Assembly: GCF_030408575.1 (NCBI RefSeq)
Contig: NZ_CP047047.1
Location: 2,039,275-2,103,274 of the forward strand
Direction: 5' to 3'
Origin: Corynebacterium auris
GTDB lineage: Bacteria > Actinomycetota > Actinomycetes > Mycobacteriales > Mycobacteriaceae
DNA length: 64,000 bases
The position numbers and the translations under genes were made by a program. Under the pieces are notes generated by a model, which made no database searches, had not been told where the DNA came from, and saw nothing but the letters and a program-made list of their open reading frames with translations. Below are positions 34,655 to 48,900 of the stretch, piece after piece (the first letter of the stretch is position 1; each line of letters opens with the position of its first letter).

Positions 34655-35386
34655 CTACACGTCCCGCTTTTCCAGCAGGACGATGCCGATGGCCCAGAAC
34701 ACCGCTGCCCAGGCCACGAAGATACCGAGGGACTGCCACACGGTGAAGTGGGCGGTGGGGACGTCGAAGGCGAAGGCGTAGAGGTTCGAAAACGGCAGGT
34801 ACGGCGCCACGGTGTCGCCGACGCGGGGGATGATGCCGATGATCCCCTCGACGACGAACTGGAGCCCGAAGGCGAGCGTGATGGCGCCGGCGGTGTTGCG
34901 CACAATCCACCCGAGGCCCTGCACCATCAGCACGAGGGCGGCGGCCGTCAGCGGCAGCGCCCAGAGCGCGCGGGTGGTGGCCACATTGGTGGTCCAGTCG
35001 GCGGGGTTGTAGGCGATGGCGTCACCGAGCGTGAAGGAGACGACGAGGGTGGCCAGGGCAAGCACCGCCGCGATGAGGGCGTAAAGCACGAGCTTCGTCG
35101 CGCCGACAGTCCACCGGGCGGGGGTGAGCCGGTAGGTGGTGGCGGGGATGCCGAAGCGGTATTCGGTGGTCACCGTCATGGCCGCCTGGACGGTGAAGAT
35201 GACGAGGGAGATGAGGGTGACCGTCATCACGACAGTCAGCGGCACGTAGGCCATGGCGAGCTCGGTGTCGGCGGCGGCCATGGTGGCGGTGACCACGGCG
35301 GGCAAAAAGATCAGCAGGCCACTAGTCCACCAGAGGGAGGCGGTGGTGCGCAGCTTGGTCCATTCGGAGGCAAAGAGGTTAAGCAT
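34655..35386 (-). CDS. ABC transporter permease (ABC-2 type)
   Basis: 243-residue membrane protein with about six spans and the MLNLFASEWTKLRT opening typical of ABC-2 permeases paired with drug- or bacitracin-type exporters. It overlaps the ATPase gene by 8 bp and is translated after it. The exported substrate cannot be read from sequence; heterologous drugs, peptides or lipids are possible. Confidence 0.88.
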   Translation of the reverse strand: MLNLFASEWTKLRTTASLWWTSGLLIFLPAVVTATMAAADTELAMAYVPLTVVMTVTLISLVIFTVQAAMTVTTEYRFGIPATTYRLTPARWTVGATKLVLYALIAAVLALATLVVSFTLGDAIAYNPADWTTNVATTRALWALPLTAAALVLMVQGLGWIVRNTAGAITLAFGLQFVVEGIIGIIPRVGDTVAPYLPFSNLYAFAFDVPTAHFTVWQSLGIFVAWAAVFWAIGIVLLEKRDV

Positions 35387-36308
35387 GGAAGTCCTCCTGG
35401 GCAGAGTACTGAGCGTGTCCTTCGGTGGAGTGCAGGTAGGCGTCCTCGAGGGAGCCGCGGCGCTCGCTGAGCTCGGCGAGCTGCACGCCGTGGCGGAAGG
35501 CCAGGGCGCCGATCTCGTCGCTGGTGCGGCCCTCGACGGTGACCATCGGGCGCCCGGCGTGGTCGGCGCCGCGCACGAACGGGATCGCCTCGGCGTTCAG
35601 CGCGGCCTCAAGCTCTTCGGTGGAGGCGGGGCGCACGAGCGCGGCGACGGCGGAGTTGGCGGCGATGAACTCGTCGACGGAGGTGTCGGCGACCAGCTTG
35701 CCGCGGCCGATGACCACGAGGCGGTCGGCGGTCTGCGACATTTCCGCCAGCAGGTGCGAGGAGACGAGGATGGTGCGGCCTTCGTCGGCGAGCCGGCGCA
35801 GCAGGGAGCGCACCCAGCGGATGCCCTCGGGGTCGAGGCCGTTGATCGGCTCGTCGAGGATGAGCACCTCCGGGTCACCGAGCATGGCGGAGGCGATGCC
35901 GAGGCGCTGGCCCATGCCGAGGGAGAAGCCGCCGACCTTCTTGCCGGCCACCTCCGTCAGGCCCACCAGCTCCAGGACCTCGGCGACGCGGGAGGCGGGC
36001 AGCCCGGCGGCGCGCGCCTGCCAGAGCAGGGTGTTGCGGGCGGTGCGGTTGGGGTGGACGCCTTTGGCGTCGAGGAGTGCGCCAACCTTCCGGGCGGGCT
36101 CGGAGAGCTGGCGGTAGGGTGAGCCGTCGATAAGCGCAGTGCCCGACGTCGGCGTGTCCAGGCCGAGCATCATGCGCATGGTGGTGGATTTGCCGGACCC
36201 GTTCGGGCCGAGGAATCCCGTGACCACCCCGGGGTTAACGGTAAAGGTGAGGCCGTCGACTGCCCGGACCTCACCGTAGACCTTTGTCAGGCCGTGCGCT
36301 TCAATCAT
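35379..36308 (-). CDS. ABC transporter ATP-binding protein
   Basis: 309 aa. Walker A GPNGSGKST, signature FSLGMGQRL (degenerate LSxGQ), Walker B VLILDEP followed by INGLDPEG, and the H-loop SSHLL are all present. The C-terminal domain after about 220 residues is typical of DRA/CcmA-like export ATPases. The ATG lies 7 nt from a CATACT box (36316-36321) inside the 3' end of the NUDIX gene, with which it overlaps by 8 bp. It forms an exporter with the downstream permease. Confidence 0.94.
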   Translation of the reverse strand: MIEAHGLTKVYGEVRAVDGLTFTVNPGVVTGFLGPNGSGKSTTMRMMLGLDTPTSGTALIDGSPYRQLSEPARKVGALLDAKGVHPNRTARNTLLWQARAAGLPASRVAEVLELVGLTEVAGKKVGGFSLGMGQRLGIASAMLGDPEVLILDEPINGLDPEGIRWVRSLLRRLADEGRTILVSSHLLAEMSQTADRLVVIGRGKLVADTSVDEFIAANSAVAALVRPASTEELEAALNAEAIPFVRGADHAGRPMVTVEGRTSDEIGALAFRHGVQLAELSERRGSLEDAYLHSTEGHAQYSAQEDFHA

Positions 36309-36768
36309 GCGTCTCAGTATGCCCCAGCAGCCTGCTAAGCGACGCCTCGAAGCCCGGGTGCAGGGGCAACGAGCGAACGTCCGCCAGGCGCACCCACCGC
36401 AGATCCTCGCTTTCCGCGTTCGGCGTGACCTCGATGGGCGCGCCGGTCGTTGTCGTGGCCATGACGGTGGTGTAGCTCCACCCGGAGTCGAAGGGCCCCG
36501 CGGTAACCAGCGCGTCGTGCACGCGGACGAGGGAGGGGTCGATCGCGCACTCTTCCACCGCCTCGCGCAGTGCCGCCTCGGCGACCGTCTCGTGCGAGTC
36601 GCGCGCCCCGCCGGGCAGGCCCCACGTGCCGCCCTGCGCCGTCCACGGCGCCCGGTGCTGTAACAAGACGGTGTCGCCTGCCTGCAAGAACAGCCCGGCG
36701 GCGCCGAAGCGCCCCCACAGCCTTAATCCGTTCGGTCCCTCGACCCAGCCGTTTCCGTCTCCTTCCAT
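36301..36768 (-). CDS. NUDIX hydrolase
   Basis: 155-residue pyrophosphohydrolase. The NUDIX box is GGARDSHETVAEAALREAVEECAI, which fits GX5EX7REUXEEXGU except that glycine near its end is replaced by cysteine. GTWGLPGGA precedes it. Which nucleoside diphosphate derivative it cleaves is unknown. Start 36768 (MEGDGNGW) was chosen because TATTGT (36776-36781) is 7 nt upstream; in-frame TTG and GTG codons lie six and three codons earlier. It is divergent from glnX with 59 bp between. Confidence 0.85.
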   Translation of the reverse strand: MEGDGNGWVEGPNGLRLWGRFGAAGLFLQAGDTVLLQHRAPWTAQGGTWGLPGGARDSHETVAEAALREAVEECAIDPSLVRVHDALVTAGPFDSGWSYTTVMATTTTGAPIEVTPNAESEDLRWVRLADVRSLPLHPGFEASLSRLLGHTETHD

Positions 36769-36827
36769 ATCCCCCACAATAGGCAAAACCCTTCCCCTCC
36801 CGGAAAGCCACGATATTCTTGTCTGTT

Positions 36828-38275
36828 ATGCGTGAGGCGACGAGCTCCGAACGCGGCACGGGCACCGCGACGGCTGCGCCGCGCCCCACGGAAACGGCCG
36901 GGGGCGACGACTGGCTCGACAGCCTCGAGGAGCGCCCGGAAAACCGCGGGGCCCGTTCCTTTGTGGCGGACACCTTCACCGGCCCGCTGCGCTGGGTGCG
37001 CCGGGTCATCGACTTCGCGGGCACCACCCCGGGCCGCATCATCGCGATGATGGTGGTGCTCACCCTCGCCCTCGTCGCCGCCGGGTGGGCCATGAGCTAC
37101 TCCATGTCCCAGCGCCAGCAGTCGCTCAACAGCGTGGTCAACGCGACGGAGCCGATGAGCAACTCGGCGCACGTGCTCTACACCTCGCTCTCGCAGGCGG
37201 ATACCGTCTCCACCACGGGATTCATCTCGCCGGGCATGGTCGCGCAGCAGGACATGCACCTCTACCTCGCCTCCCTGGATCGCGCCATCGTGGCCGCCAC
37301 CGAGATCATGGAGGGCGCCGTCGACGCCAGCACGGGCGAGACCCGCGAGGAGCTTCGCGACCTCGTCGTGCAACTGCAGCGCGACGTTCCCCTCTACGCC
37401 GGCATCATGGAGCGCGCGAAGACCAACCAGCGGATGGGCAACCCCGTCGGCGTCGCCTACATGTCGCAGGCCTCGGGCCTCATGCGCGAGCGCATGCTTG
37501 ACGACGCCTCCGCCCTCTCCCAGCTCACCCGCGAGCAGGTGGCCACCCAGATGGACGAGCTTTCCTCCCCCCAGTGGGTGCCGCTATCCGGGCTGGCCGC
37601 CGCCCTGATCTTTTTGGTTCTCGCGCAGCTCTACCTGTGGCGCGTCTTCCGCCGCCGCCTGAACAAGGGCTTCCTCGTGGCCAGCGCCCTGATGGTCGTG
37701 GCCATCGCGTGGGTCGGCGGCTCCAACTACGCGGCGTGGCGCTCCGGCGCGGTCGGCTTCGAGGCGGCCTCGAACCCGTGGGAGGAGCTCACGGGCGCGC
37801 GTATCGACGCCCAAGAGACCCGCACCGACGAGATCTTCGCGCTGCTGCGCCGCCAGAGCGTCGACGAATCCGAGAACTCGTTTTCGGGCACCTACGCCTC
37901 CGTCACCGCCGCCCTCGACACCGCCGCCGAGACCGCCGACCCCTACCTCATCCAGTCCGGCCGCGACGCCCTGGACACGTGGCGCGACGCCAACAGGGTC
38001 CTCGTGGACACCCTCAACGAGGGCCGCTTCGACGCCGCCATCGACATCCTCACCGACACCTCAACCGGGCCCGACGAGTCCTCCGCCCTGGCCTACGCCC
38101 AGCTGGACTCGGTGTTTTCCGAGCTCATCAAGCAATCGCGCGCGGACATGCGCGAGTACATCGGCGCCTCCCTCGACGCCACCCGCGCCGTATCGGGGGC
38201 CGTGGCCGTGTTGACCTTCTTGTCCATCCTCGCCATCTGGCTCGGCATCCGCCGCCGCCTGAGGGAGTACCTGTG

Positions 38276-38276
<1 letters not shown>
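36828..38276 (+). CDS. glnX: GlnX-like membrane sensor protein
   Basis: First gene of glnX-glnH-pknG. In mycobacteria and corynebacteria this operon senses extracellular amino acids (Asp/Glu) and signals to PknG. The 482-residue protein has a cytosolic N-terminus of about 65 residues, then four membrane spans (IIAMMVVLTLALVAAGWAM; VPLSGLAAALIFLVLAQLYLW; FLVASALMVVAIAWVGG; VSGAVAVLTFLSILAIWLGI). Two extracytoplasmic helical loops lie between them, chemoreceptor-like. ATG 36828 is 8 nt after TATTCT, again a leaderless pattern. The assignment rests on operon context plus topology. Confidence 0.88.
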
Positions 38277-42451
<4,175 letters not shown>

Positions 42452-42502
42452 GCGCTCTGTCTAGCAGCCCCCGTAGGGTGCGCGCGCGAAATGCTCGCTT
42501 CA

Positions 42503-42541
42503 CTGTGGATAACGCTGTTCACGTGGCGCTGTTATCCACAG
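42503..42541. promoter_or_regulatory. Inverted pair of perfect DnaA boxes
   Basis: ctgtggataac (42503-42513) and gttatccacag (42531-42541) are an 11-bp perfect inverted repeat with a 17-bp spacer. Each arm contains the consensus DnaA box TTATCCACA. It lies in the intergenic region directly before the 72-bp repeat array. Confidence 0.75.
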
Positions 42542-42610
42542 TTTCGGTGAGGCGGGTTGCGGTTGTGGGTTTTCTGTGGGTCAGCGGGTTTTGGGGTTTG
42601 ATTTCACGCT

Positions 42611-43245
42611 GAGGTCGACCGTGGTCTTCCGGGGGTTAGGCGACCTGGGGAATTGCGGGCTCGATGTCGCTGAGGTCGACCGTAGTCGACGTCAACGCAC
42701 CCGGGGGTTAGGCGACCAGGGGAATTGCGGGCTCGATGTCGCTGAGGTCGACCGTAGTCGACGTCAACGTTTTCGGGGGTTAGGCGACCAGGGGTTTTAC
42801 ACCCAGAAAACCCTTGAGGTCGACCGTGGTCGACGTCAACGTATCCGGGGGTTAGGCGACCTGGGGATTTTGGGGCTCGATTTCGCTGAGGTCGACCGTA
42901 GTCGACGTCAACGCACCCGGGGGTTAGGCGACCAGGGAAAATGCACCCAGAAAACCCTTGACGTCGACCGTAGTCGACCTCAACGCAACCGGAGGTTAGA
43001 CGACCAGGGAAAATGCACCCAGAAAACCCTTGAGGTCGACCGTAGTCGACGTCAGCGCATCCGGAGGTTAGACGACCAGGGGAAATGCACCCAGAAAACC
43101 CTTGAGGTCGACCGTAGTCGACCTCAACGCGCAACGAAGATACGCGACCCGGGGAAATGCACCCAGGAAACCCCTGACGTCGACCGCAGTCGACGTCAAC
43201 GCGCAACAGGGGCACGCAAACCCCAGCACCTAAAAAACAAAACCC
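42611..43245 (+). repeat. Intergenic tandem array B: nine units, 72-bp period
   Basis: The core gaggtcgaccgtagtcgacgtc, or a one-base variant of it, starts at 42672, 42744, 42816, 42888, 42960, 43032, 43104 and 43176, exactly 72 bp apart. A shorter first unit starts at 42611. Each core is a near-palindrome of two GTCGAC sites around cgta; units 43104 and 43176 are perfect 9-bp inverted repeats. Between cores lies a segment with gggttaggcgaccwgggg and two alternative endings, ggctcgatgtcgct or acccagaaaaccctt. The array fills the space between the DUF559-like gene and ackA. Confidence 0.9.
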
Positions 43246-43257
43246 AACGACCAGCCC

Positions 43258-44457
43258 CTACGCCTTCGTCGCCAGCCGTGCTGCCTTCTGGGCGATCGCG
43301 AGTTCCTCGTTGGTGGGCACGACGAGGACTTTCACTGTGGAGGCGTCGGTGGAGATGATGCGCGGGCCGTCGTTGGGGGCGGCGTTGCGCTCGGGGTCGA
43401 CCTCGATGCCGTACATCTCGAGGTTATCCAGGGCGTCGCGGCGCACGTAGCCGTCGTTTTCGCCGACGCCGGCTGTGAAGGTGATGGCGTCGACGCGCCC
43501 GAGGGCGATCATGTAGGAGCCGATGTAGCGGCGCAGCTGGTTGATGTAGACGTTGTACGCCATCCAGGCGTCCTGGTCCTCGTCGTCGATCAGGGCGCGC
43601 AGTTGGCGGAAGTCGTTGACGCCGGATAGGCCCTTGACGCCGGACTGGCGGTTGAGCAGGTTGTCGATCTCGTCGATGCTCATGCCCGCCTGGCGGGAGA
43701 GGTGGAAGATGATGCCGGGGTCGATATCGCCGCTGCGGGTGCCCATGACCAGGCCGGCGAGGGGCGTCAGGCCCATGGAGGTGTCGATGGGCTGGCCGTT
43801 GACCACCGCGGAGCAGGACGCTCCGTTGCCGAGGTGGAGCACGATTTGGCGGGTGTGCGCCGGGTCGCGGCCGATGAGCTGCGGCACCTGGGAGGAGACG
43901 AACTCGTGGGAGGTGCCGTGGAAACCGTAGCGGCGGATCTTGTGCTTGCTGGCCACCTCGGCGTTGATGGCGTAGACGGCGGCTGCGGGGGGCAGGTTCT
44001 GGAAGAAGCCGGTGTCGAAGACGGCGACGTGCGGGATGTCCGGCAAAAGCTCGCGCGCGACCTCAATGCCGTCGACGTTGGCGGGGTTGTGCAGCGGGGC
44101 GAGCGGGATGAGATCACGGATCTTCTCCACGACGGCGTCGACGATAATCTCCGGCTCGGAAAAGACCATGCCGCCGTGCACCACGCGGTGCCCGACCGCG
44201 GTGATGTCGAGCTGGGTGGGTCCCACGCCCTGCTCGTCGAGGATGCGGAAGGCCTCGGCGAGCCCTTCGCGGTGCGTCGAGATTCGCTTTTCGACGACTT
44301 CCTTACCGCCCGGGTGCTTCACGGTGATAGCCCCGGAGTCCTCCCCGATCTGTTCGACGAGCCCGGAGACGTGCGGGGCGTCGCCGGCGTCGGCGTTCGG
44401 GTCGACGATCTGGAACTTGATCGAGGACGAACCGGAGTTGATGACCAAAGAGTACAT
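43258..44457 (-). CDS. ackA: Acetate kinase
   Basis: Interconverts acetyl phosphate and acetate with ADP/ATP, 399 aa. [55 protein letters not shown] and FTAGVGEND are all signature segments of the family. Its ATG directly follows the pta stop, so it is the second gene of a pta-ackA operon for acetate use and overflow. Confidence 0.97.
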   Translation of the reverse strand: MYSLVINSGSSSIKFQIVDPNADAGDAPHVSGLVEQIGEDSGAITVKHPGGKEVVEKRISTHREGLAEAFRILDEQGVGPTQLDITAVGHRVVHGGMVFSEPEIIVDAVVEKIRDLIPLAPLHNPANVDGIEVARELLPDIPHVAVFDTGFFQNLPPAAAVYAINAEVASKHKIRRYGFHGTSHEFVSSQVPQLIGRDPAHTRQIVLHLGNGASCSAVVNGQPIDTSMGLTPLAGLVMGTRSGDIDPGIIFHLSRQAGMSIDEIDNLLNRQSGVKGLSGVNDFRQLRALIDDEDQDAWMAYNVYINQLRRYIGSYMIALGRVDAITFTAGVGENDGYVRRDALDNLEMYGIEVDPERNAAPNDGPRIISTDASTVKVLVVPTNEELAIAQKAARLATKA

Positions 44458-45825
44458 TTACTTGCCCCCTGCCTGGATCGCGGTGATGGCCACGGTGTTG
44501 ACGATGTCGCGGACTGTCGCGCCGCGAGAAAGGTCGTTGACCGGCTTGTTCAGGCCCTGCAGGATCGGGCCGACGGCGAGCGCGTCGCCGGTACGCTGGG
44601 CGATCTTGTAGCCGATGTTGCCGGCCTCGAGGTCGGGGAAGATGAACACGTTAGCCTGGCCAGCCACCGGGGAATCGGGCGCCTTCTTCTTCCCCACGCC
44701 GGGGTCGCAGGCGGCGTCGAACTGCAGCGGGCCGTCGACCTTCAGCTCGGGGTCGGCGGCGCGGGCGGCGGAGACCACCTCGATGGCGCGGTCGACGTCC
44801 GGGCCCGACCCGGAGGAGCCGGTGGAGTAGGACAGGACCGCCACCTTCGGGTCGATACCGAACTGCGCCGCGGTCGCCGCGGAGACGGCAGTGATCTCGG
44901 CGAGCTGTTCGGTGCTGGGGTTCGGGTTGACCGCGCAGTCCCCGAAGGCCCACAGCCTCCCGCGCATGACCATGAGGAAGATCGAGGACACCACGGAGGC
45001 GCCGGGGGCGGTCTTAATGATCTGGAAGGAGGGCTTGATCGTGTGGGCGGTGGTGTGGGCGGCGCCCGAGACCATGCCGTCGGCAAGGCCCTTGTGCACC
45101 ATCATGGTGGCGAAGTAAGAGATGTCGCGCATGGTCTCGCGGGCGTCGTCAAGCGAAATGCCCTTGGACTTGCGCAGCTCGGCGAAGTCGGCGGCGAACT
45201 CCTCGAGGAGGTCCGACTCGAGGTGGTTGATGACGTTGGCCTGCGACAGGTCCACCCCGATCTCGGCGGCGCGGCGCTCGATGTCGTCGGGGTGACCGAA
45301 GATCGTCAGCGTGACCACGTCCTTCTTCAGCAGCTCACCGGCCGCCTTCAGAATGCGGTCGTCGTCGCCCTCCGGCAAGACGATGTGGGCCCGCTTCTGC
45401 CGGGCGCGGTCAACCAGCCAGGCCTCGAAGACCACCGGCGACATGACCCGCCCGGCGCCCTCCTCGACGCTCGCCAACGCGTCCTCGAGGCCGTCGGCGG
45501 TGACCACCGTCGCGGTCGCGCCGAGGGACTCAACCTGGCTGCTCACTAGCTCGTCCCGATCCGTGGAATCCGCAAGGACCACCACCGGGATACCAAGCGC
45601 GGACGCGAGGTCGGCGTCGAAGGCAAGGGAGCCGGTGCCGACGACCAAAGCAGCGCTTTCCGACGCCGAAACAGCAGCGTACGCCTCACGAAGGTTCGTG
45701 GAGCTCACGCGCACCAGGTCGAGGTTGCGCGAAGCGGCGAGCTGCTCGAGATCGACCCCCTCAAAGCTGCGGTTGGCGAGGGTGACAAGGACAGAGTGCG
45801 GAGCGGACAATGTTCTACCTTTCAT
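44458..45825 (-). CDS. pta: Phosphate acetyltransferase
   Basis: Converts acetyl-CoA and phosphate to acetyl phosphate, 455 aa as annotated. An N-terminal DRTGG-like regulatory part (residues about 10-120) is followed by the catalytic PTA_PTB domain: RIVLP-like HIVLPEGDDDRILKAA, DGMVSGAAHTTAHTIKP, VLSYSTGSSGSGPDVD and GNIGYKIAQR. The ATG at 45825 lacks a ribosome-binding site. A TTG six codons in (45810) has AAAGGTAG at ideal distance and is a serious alternative start. A TACACT box (45865-45870) may be its -10. Confidence 0.94.
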   Translation of the reverse strand: MKGRTLSAPHSVLVTLANRSFEGVDLEQLAASRNLDLVRVSSTNLREAYAAVSASESAALVVGTGSLAFDADLASALGIPVVVLADSTDRDELVSSQVESLGATATVVTADGLEDALASVEEGAGRVMSPVVFEAWLVDRARQKRAHIVLPEGDDDRILKAAGELLKKDVVTLTIFGHPDDIERRAAEIGVDLSQANVINHLESDLLEEFAADFAELRKSKGISLDDARETMRDISYFATMMVHKGLADGMVSGAAHTTAHTIKPSFQIIKTAPGASVVSSIFLMVMRGRLWAFGDCAVNPNPSTEQLAEITAVSAATAAQFGIDPKVAVLSYSTGSSGSGPDVDRAIEVVSAARAADPELKVDGPLQFDAACDPGVGKKKAPDSPVAGQANVFIFPDLEAGNIGYKIAQRTGDALAVGPILQGLNKPVNDLSRGATVRDIVNTVAITAIQAGGK

Positions 45826-45925
45826 TTTCGCGTGCTACGCAGTGAGGTGCACCAAACTCTTCCCAGTGTATCGGTGTGATTCGGAAGAGAAAGCGAAATT
45901 TCGGTGAACAGCGTCACAAAGGAGA

Positions 45926-45960
45926 AACCCCGCCTCCACTGTTAGACCGGAGGCGGGGTT
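45926..45960 (-). terminator. Terminator after the large surface-protein gene
   Basis: Arms aaccccgcctcc and ggaggcggggtt pair perfectly around an 11-nt loop, 37 bp downstream of the stop on the minus strand. The minus-strand side continues ttctcc. Confidence 0.85.
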
Positions 45961-45996
45961 CTTCAGACGCCGCTCTGTCAGGCGTCCATCCCGTTA

Positions 45997-48900
45997 TTAG
46001 CTCTCCAGGCTGGAGGAGCCTTCGTCCATGGCTCCCTCAGCGGAGTCTCCCGCGGAGGAACCCAGGCTGGAGGAACCTGCCGAGGATCCTGCGGTGGAGG
46101 TGCCGCCCGGGGTGCAGGCATCCGCGATGGCGAGACCCGCCAGGACGACTGCGGCCACACCAGCAAGGGTGGCTGCTGCAGAGCCGAGGTTCAGGTTGAA
46201 CCTAGCCAGCTGCGCGTCGATCCGCTCCACCTGCTGAGCCAGGCCCGGGTGGAAGATATTGGCCTGCTGCTGCACGGCGGTGTTGAAGTCGCGGATCTGA
46301 GTCCTCGCCTGCTCGAAGAACGGCTCGAGACCCGGAATTGCGAGCTGCGAAGCCAGACCCAGCGGGATCAGAGCCAGTAGCGGAACGCCGAAGCCGACAC
46401 TCGTAGCAATGCAACGGTTGCGCTCATCCTCGTCGAGCGAGGAGCCTCCGTCACGCTGCGCGACCTCAACAACAACCGTGTCAAGAACATTGCCCTCCGG
46501 ATCCCGAACCTCAACAGTGATCTTGTCACCAGGCTTCGCACCCTCAGACGGCGTCACAACAAGGTTGCCCTCGTTATCAATCTTCGCCGAACCCGGACCC
46601 CTGATCACAATCTCAGCACCATCCGGCACCGGGCCACCCTGATTCGGCAACTCCACAGAACCACCAGGCTTCACCGAACCATCATTCCAGTCCGGAGCCG
46701 CAACAGGCGCCGTCACCGTAACAGTGACCTCAACCTCATCCTTAGAACCATCCGGATACGTCACAACCACAGTGCCCGAAAGCTCAGAACCAGGCTCAGC
46801 ACCCTCCGGCACCTGCACCGTCACCTCACCAGTGTTCGCATCAACACTGAAGCTCGGCGACTCAGTCGCAAACTGCGTACCCTCCGGCAACTCCGGATCA
46901 CCCGTCTGCGGCAGCTTCACCTCAGAACCAGGCAGACCACTACCAGGCCCATAACCCGGGTTGTTCACATCAGCATCCGACGGGGCGACCTCAACAACAA
47001 CCGTGTCAAGAACATTGCCCTCCGGATCCCGAACCTCAACAGTGATCTTGTCACCAGGCTTCGCACCCTCAGACGGCGTCACAACAAGGTTGCCCTCGTT
47101 ATCAATCTTCGCCGAACCCGGACCCCTGATCACAATCTCAGCACCATCCGGCACCGGGCCACCCTGATTCGGCAACTCCGCAGAACCACCAGGCTTCACC
47201 GAACCATCATTCCAGTCCGGAGCCGCAACAGGCGCCGTCACCGTAACAGTGACCTCAACCTCATCCTTAGAACCATCCGGATACGTCACAACCACAGTGC
47301 CCGAAAGCTCAGAACCAGGCTCAGCACCCTCCGGCACCTGCACCGTCACCTCACCAGTGTTCGCATCAACACTGAAGCTCGGCGACTCAGTCGCAAACTG
47401 CGTACCCTCCGGCAACTCCGGATCACCCGTCTGCGGCAGCTTCACCTCAGAACCAGGCAGACCACTACCAGGCCCATAACCCGGGTTGTTCACATCAGCA
47501 TCCGACGGGGCGACCTCAACAACAACCGTGTCAAGAACATTGCCCTCCGGATCCCGAACCTCAACAGTGATCTTGTCACCAGGCTTCGCACCCTCAGACG
47601 GCGTCACAACAAGGTTGCCCTCGTTATCAATCTTCGCCGAACCCGGACCCCTGATCACAATCTCAGCACCATCCGGCACCGGGCCACCCTGATTCGGCAA
47701 CTCCGCAGAACCACCAGGCTTCACCGAACCATCATTCCAGTCCGGAGCCGCAACAGGCGCCGTCACCGTAACAGTGACCTCAACCTCATCCTTAGAACCA
47801 TCCGGATACGTCACAACCACAGTGCCCGAAAGCTCAGAACCAGGCTCAGCACCCTCCGGCACCTGCACCGTCACCTCACCAGTGTTCGCATCAACACTGA
47901 AGCTCGGCGACTCAGTCGCAAACTGCGTACCCTCCGGCAACTCCGGATCACCCGTCTGCGGCAGCTTCACCTCAGAACCAGGCAGACCACTACCAGGCCC
48001 ATAACCCGGGTTGTTCACATCAGCATCCGACGGGGCGACCTCAACAACAACCGTGTCAAGAACATTGCCCTCCGGATCCCGAACCTCAACAGTGATCTTG
48101 TCACCAGGCTTCGCACCCTCAGACGGCGTCACAACAAGGTTGCCCTCGTTATCAATCTTCGCCGAACCCGGACCCCTGATCACAATCTCAGCACCATCCG
48201 GCACCGGGCCACCCTGATTCGGCAACTCCGCAGAACCACCAGGCTTCACCGAACCATCATTCCAGTCCGGAGCCGCAACAGGCGCCGTCAGGTCGACAAC
48301 CACGTTGCCTTTCGCGACCACAGCGCCGTTGCCATCGGCCAACTCAACAGGCAAGGACACCTCAGGAGCCTCGTTACCCGCAGGGTTCACCGCAGCGTTC
48401 GCACCAGGAGTAACCGTCACCTGGCCCTCAACAGAATCCAGCTCAGCAACAATATCGTCGCTCGCATCATCAGGGTTGGCACCCCTGTTGATGATCCGGT
48501 TCGGATTCTCCGCATCGCGCTCCCAACCAGCAGGCAGCTCAGCCGGGAAGCGGAACGTAGCACCCTCCGGCTTAACAACCCCCTCCGGCAACGTCGGCTC
48601 CCCCGTCGACACCGGGGTACCCGGCGTCGTGGTCAACGCGGGGTAATTCAGTGCAGACGGATCGGTGGGCGCACCATCAACGACGACCGTGGCAAATACG
48701 GTGTCGCGCTCGCCGTCCGAGTACTCGATGACCACGGGGATCTTGTGCTCGCCAACGGGAGCATCCGGAGTGATCGTGATGGTCCCGTCGGTGTTTACCG
48801 TAGCCCAATCAGGCACATCTTCAGACTGGTAGTACGTGACACCTTCGGGCGCCTCAACCTCTTCCCCGGACGCCGCCTCCGTGAAGGTCGGGGCCGGGAC

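Noticed and set aside
42611..43245. CRISPR array
   Set aside because: The units are contiguous and the inter-core segments are themselves repeated in two versions, not unique spacers; no cas genes are nearby.
46724..48217. Repeated small plus-strand frames of 76 and 68 codons
   Set aside because: They recur every 525 bp only because they are antisense to the DNA repeats of the surface protein.
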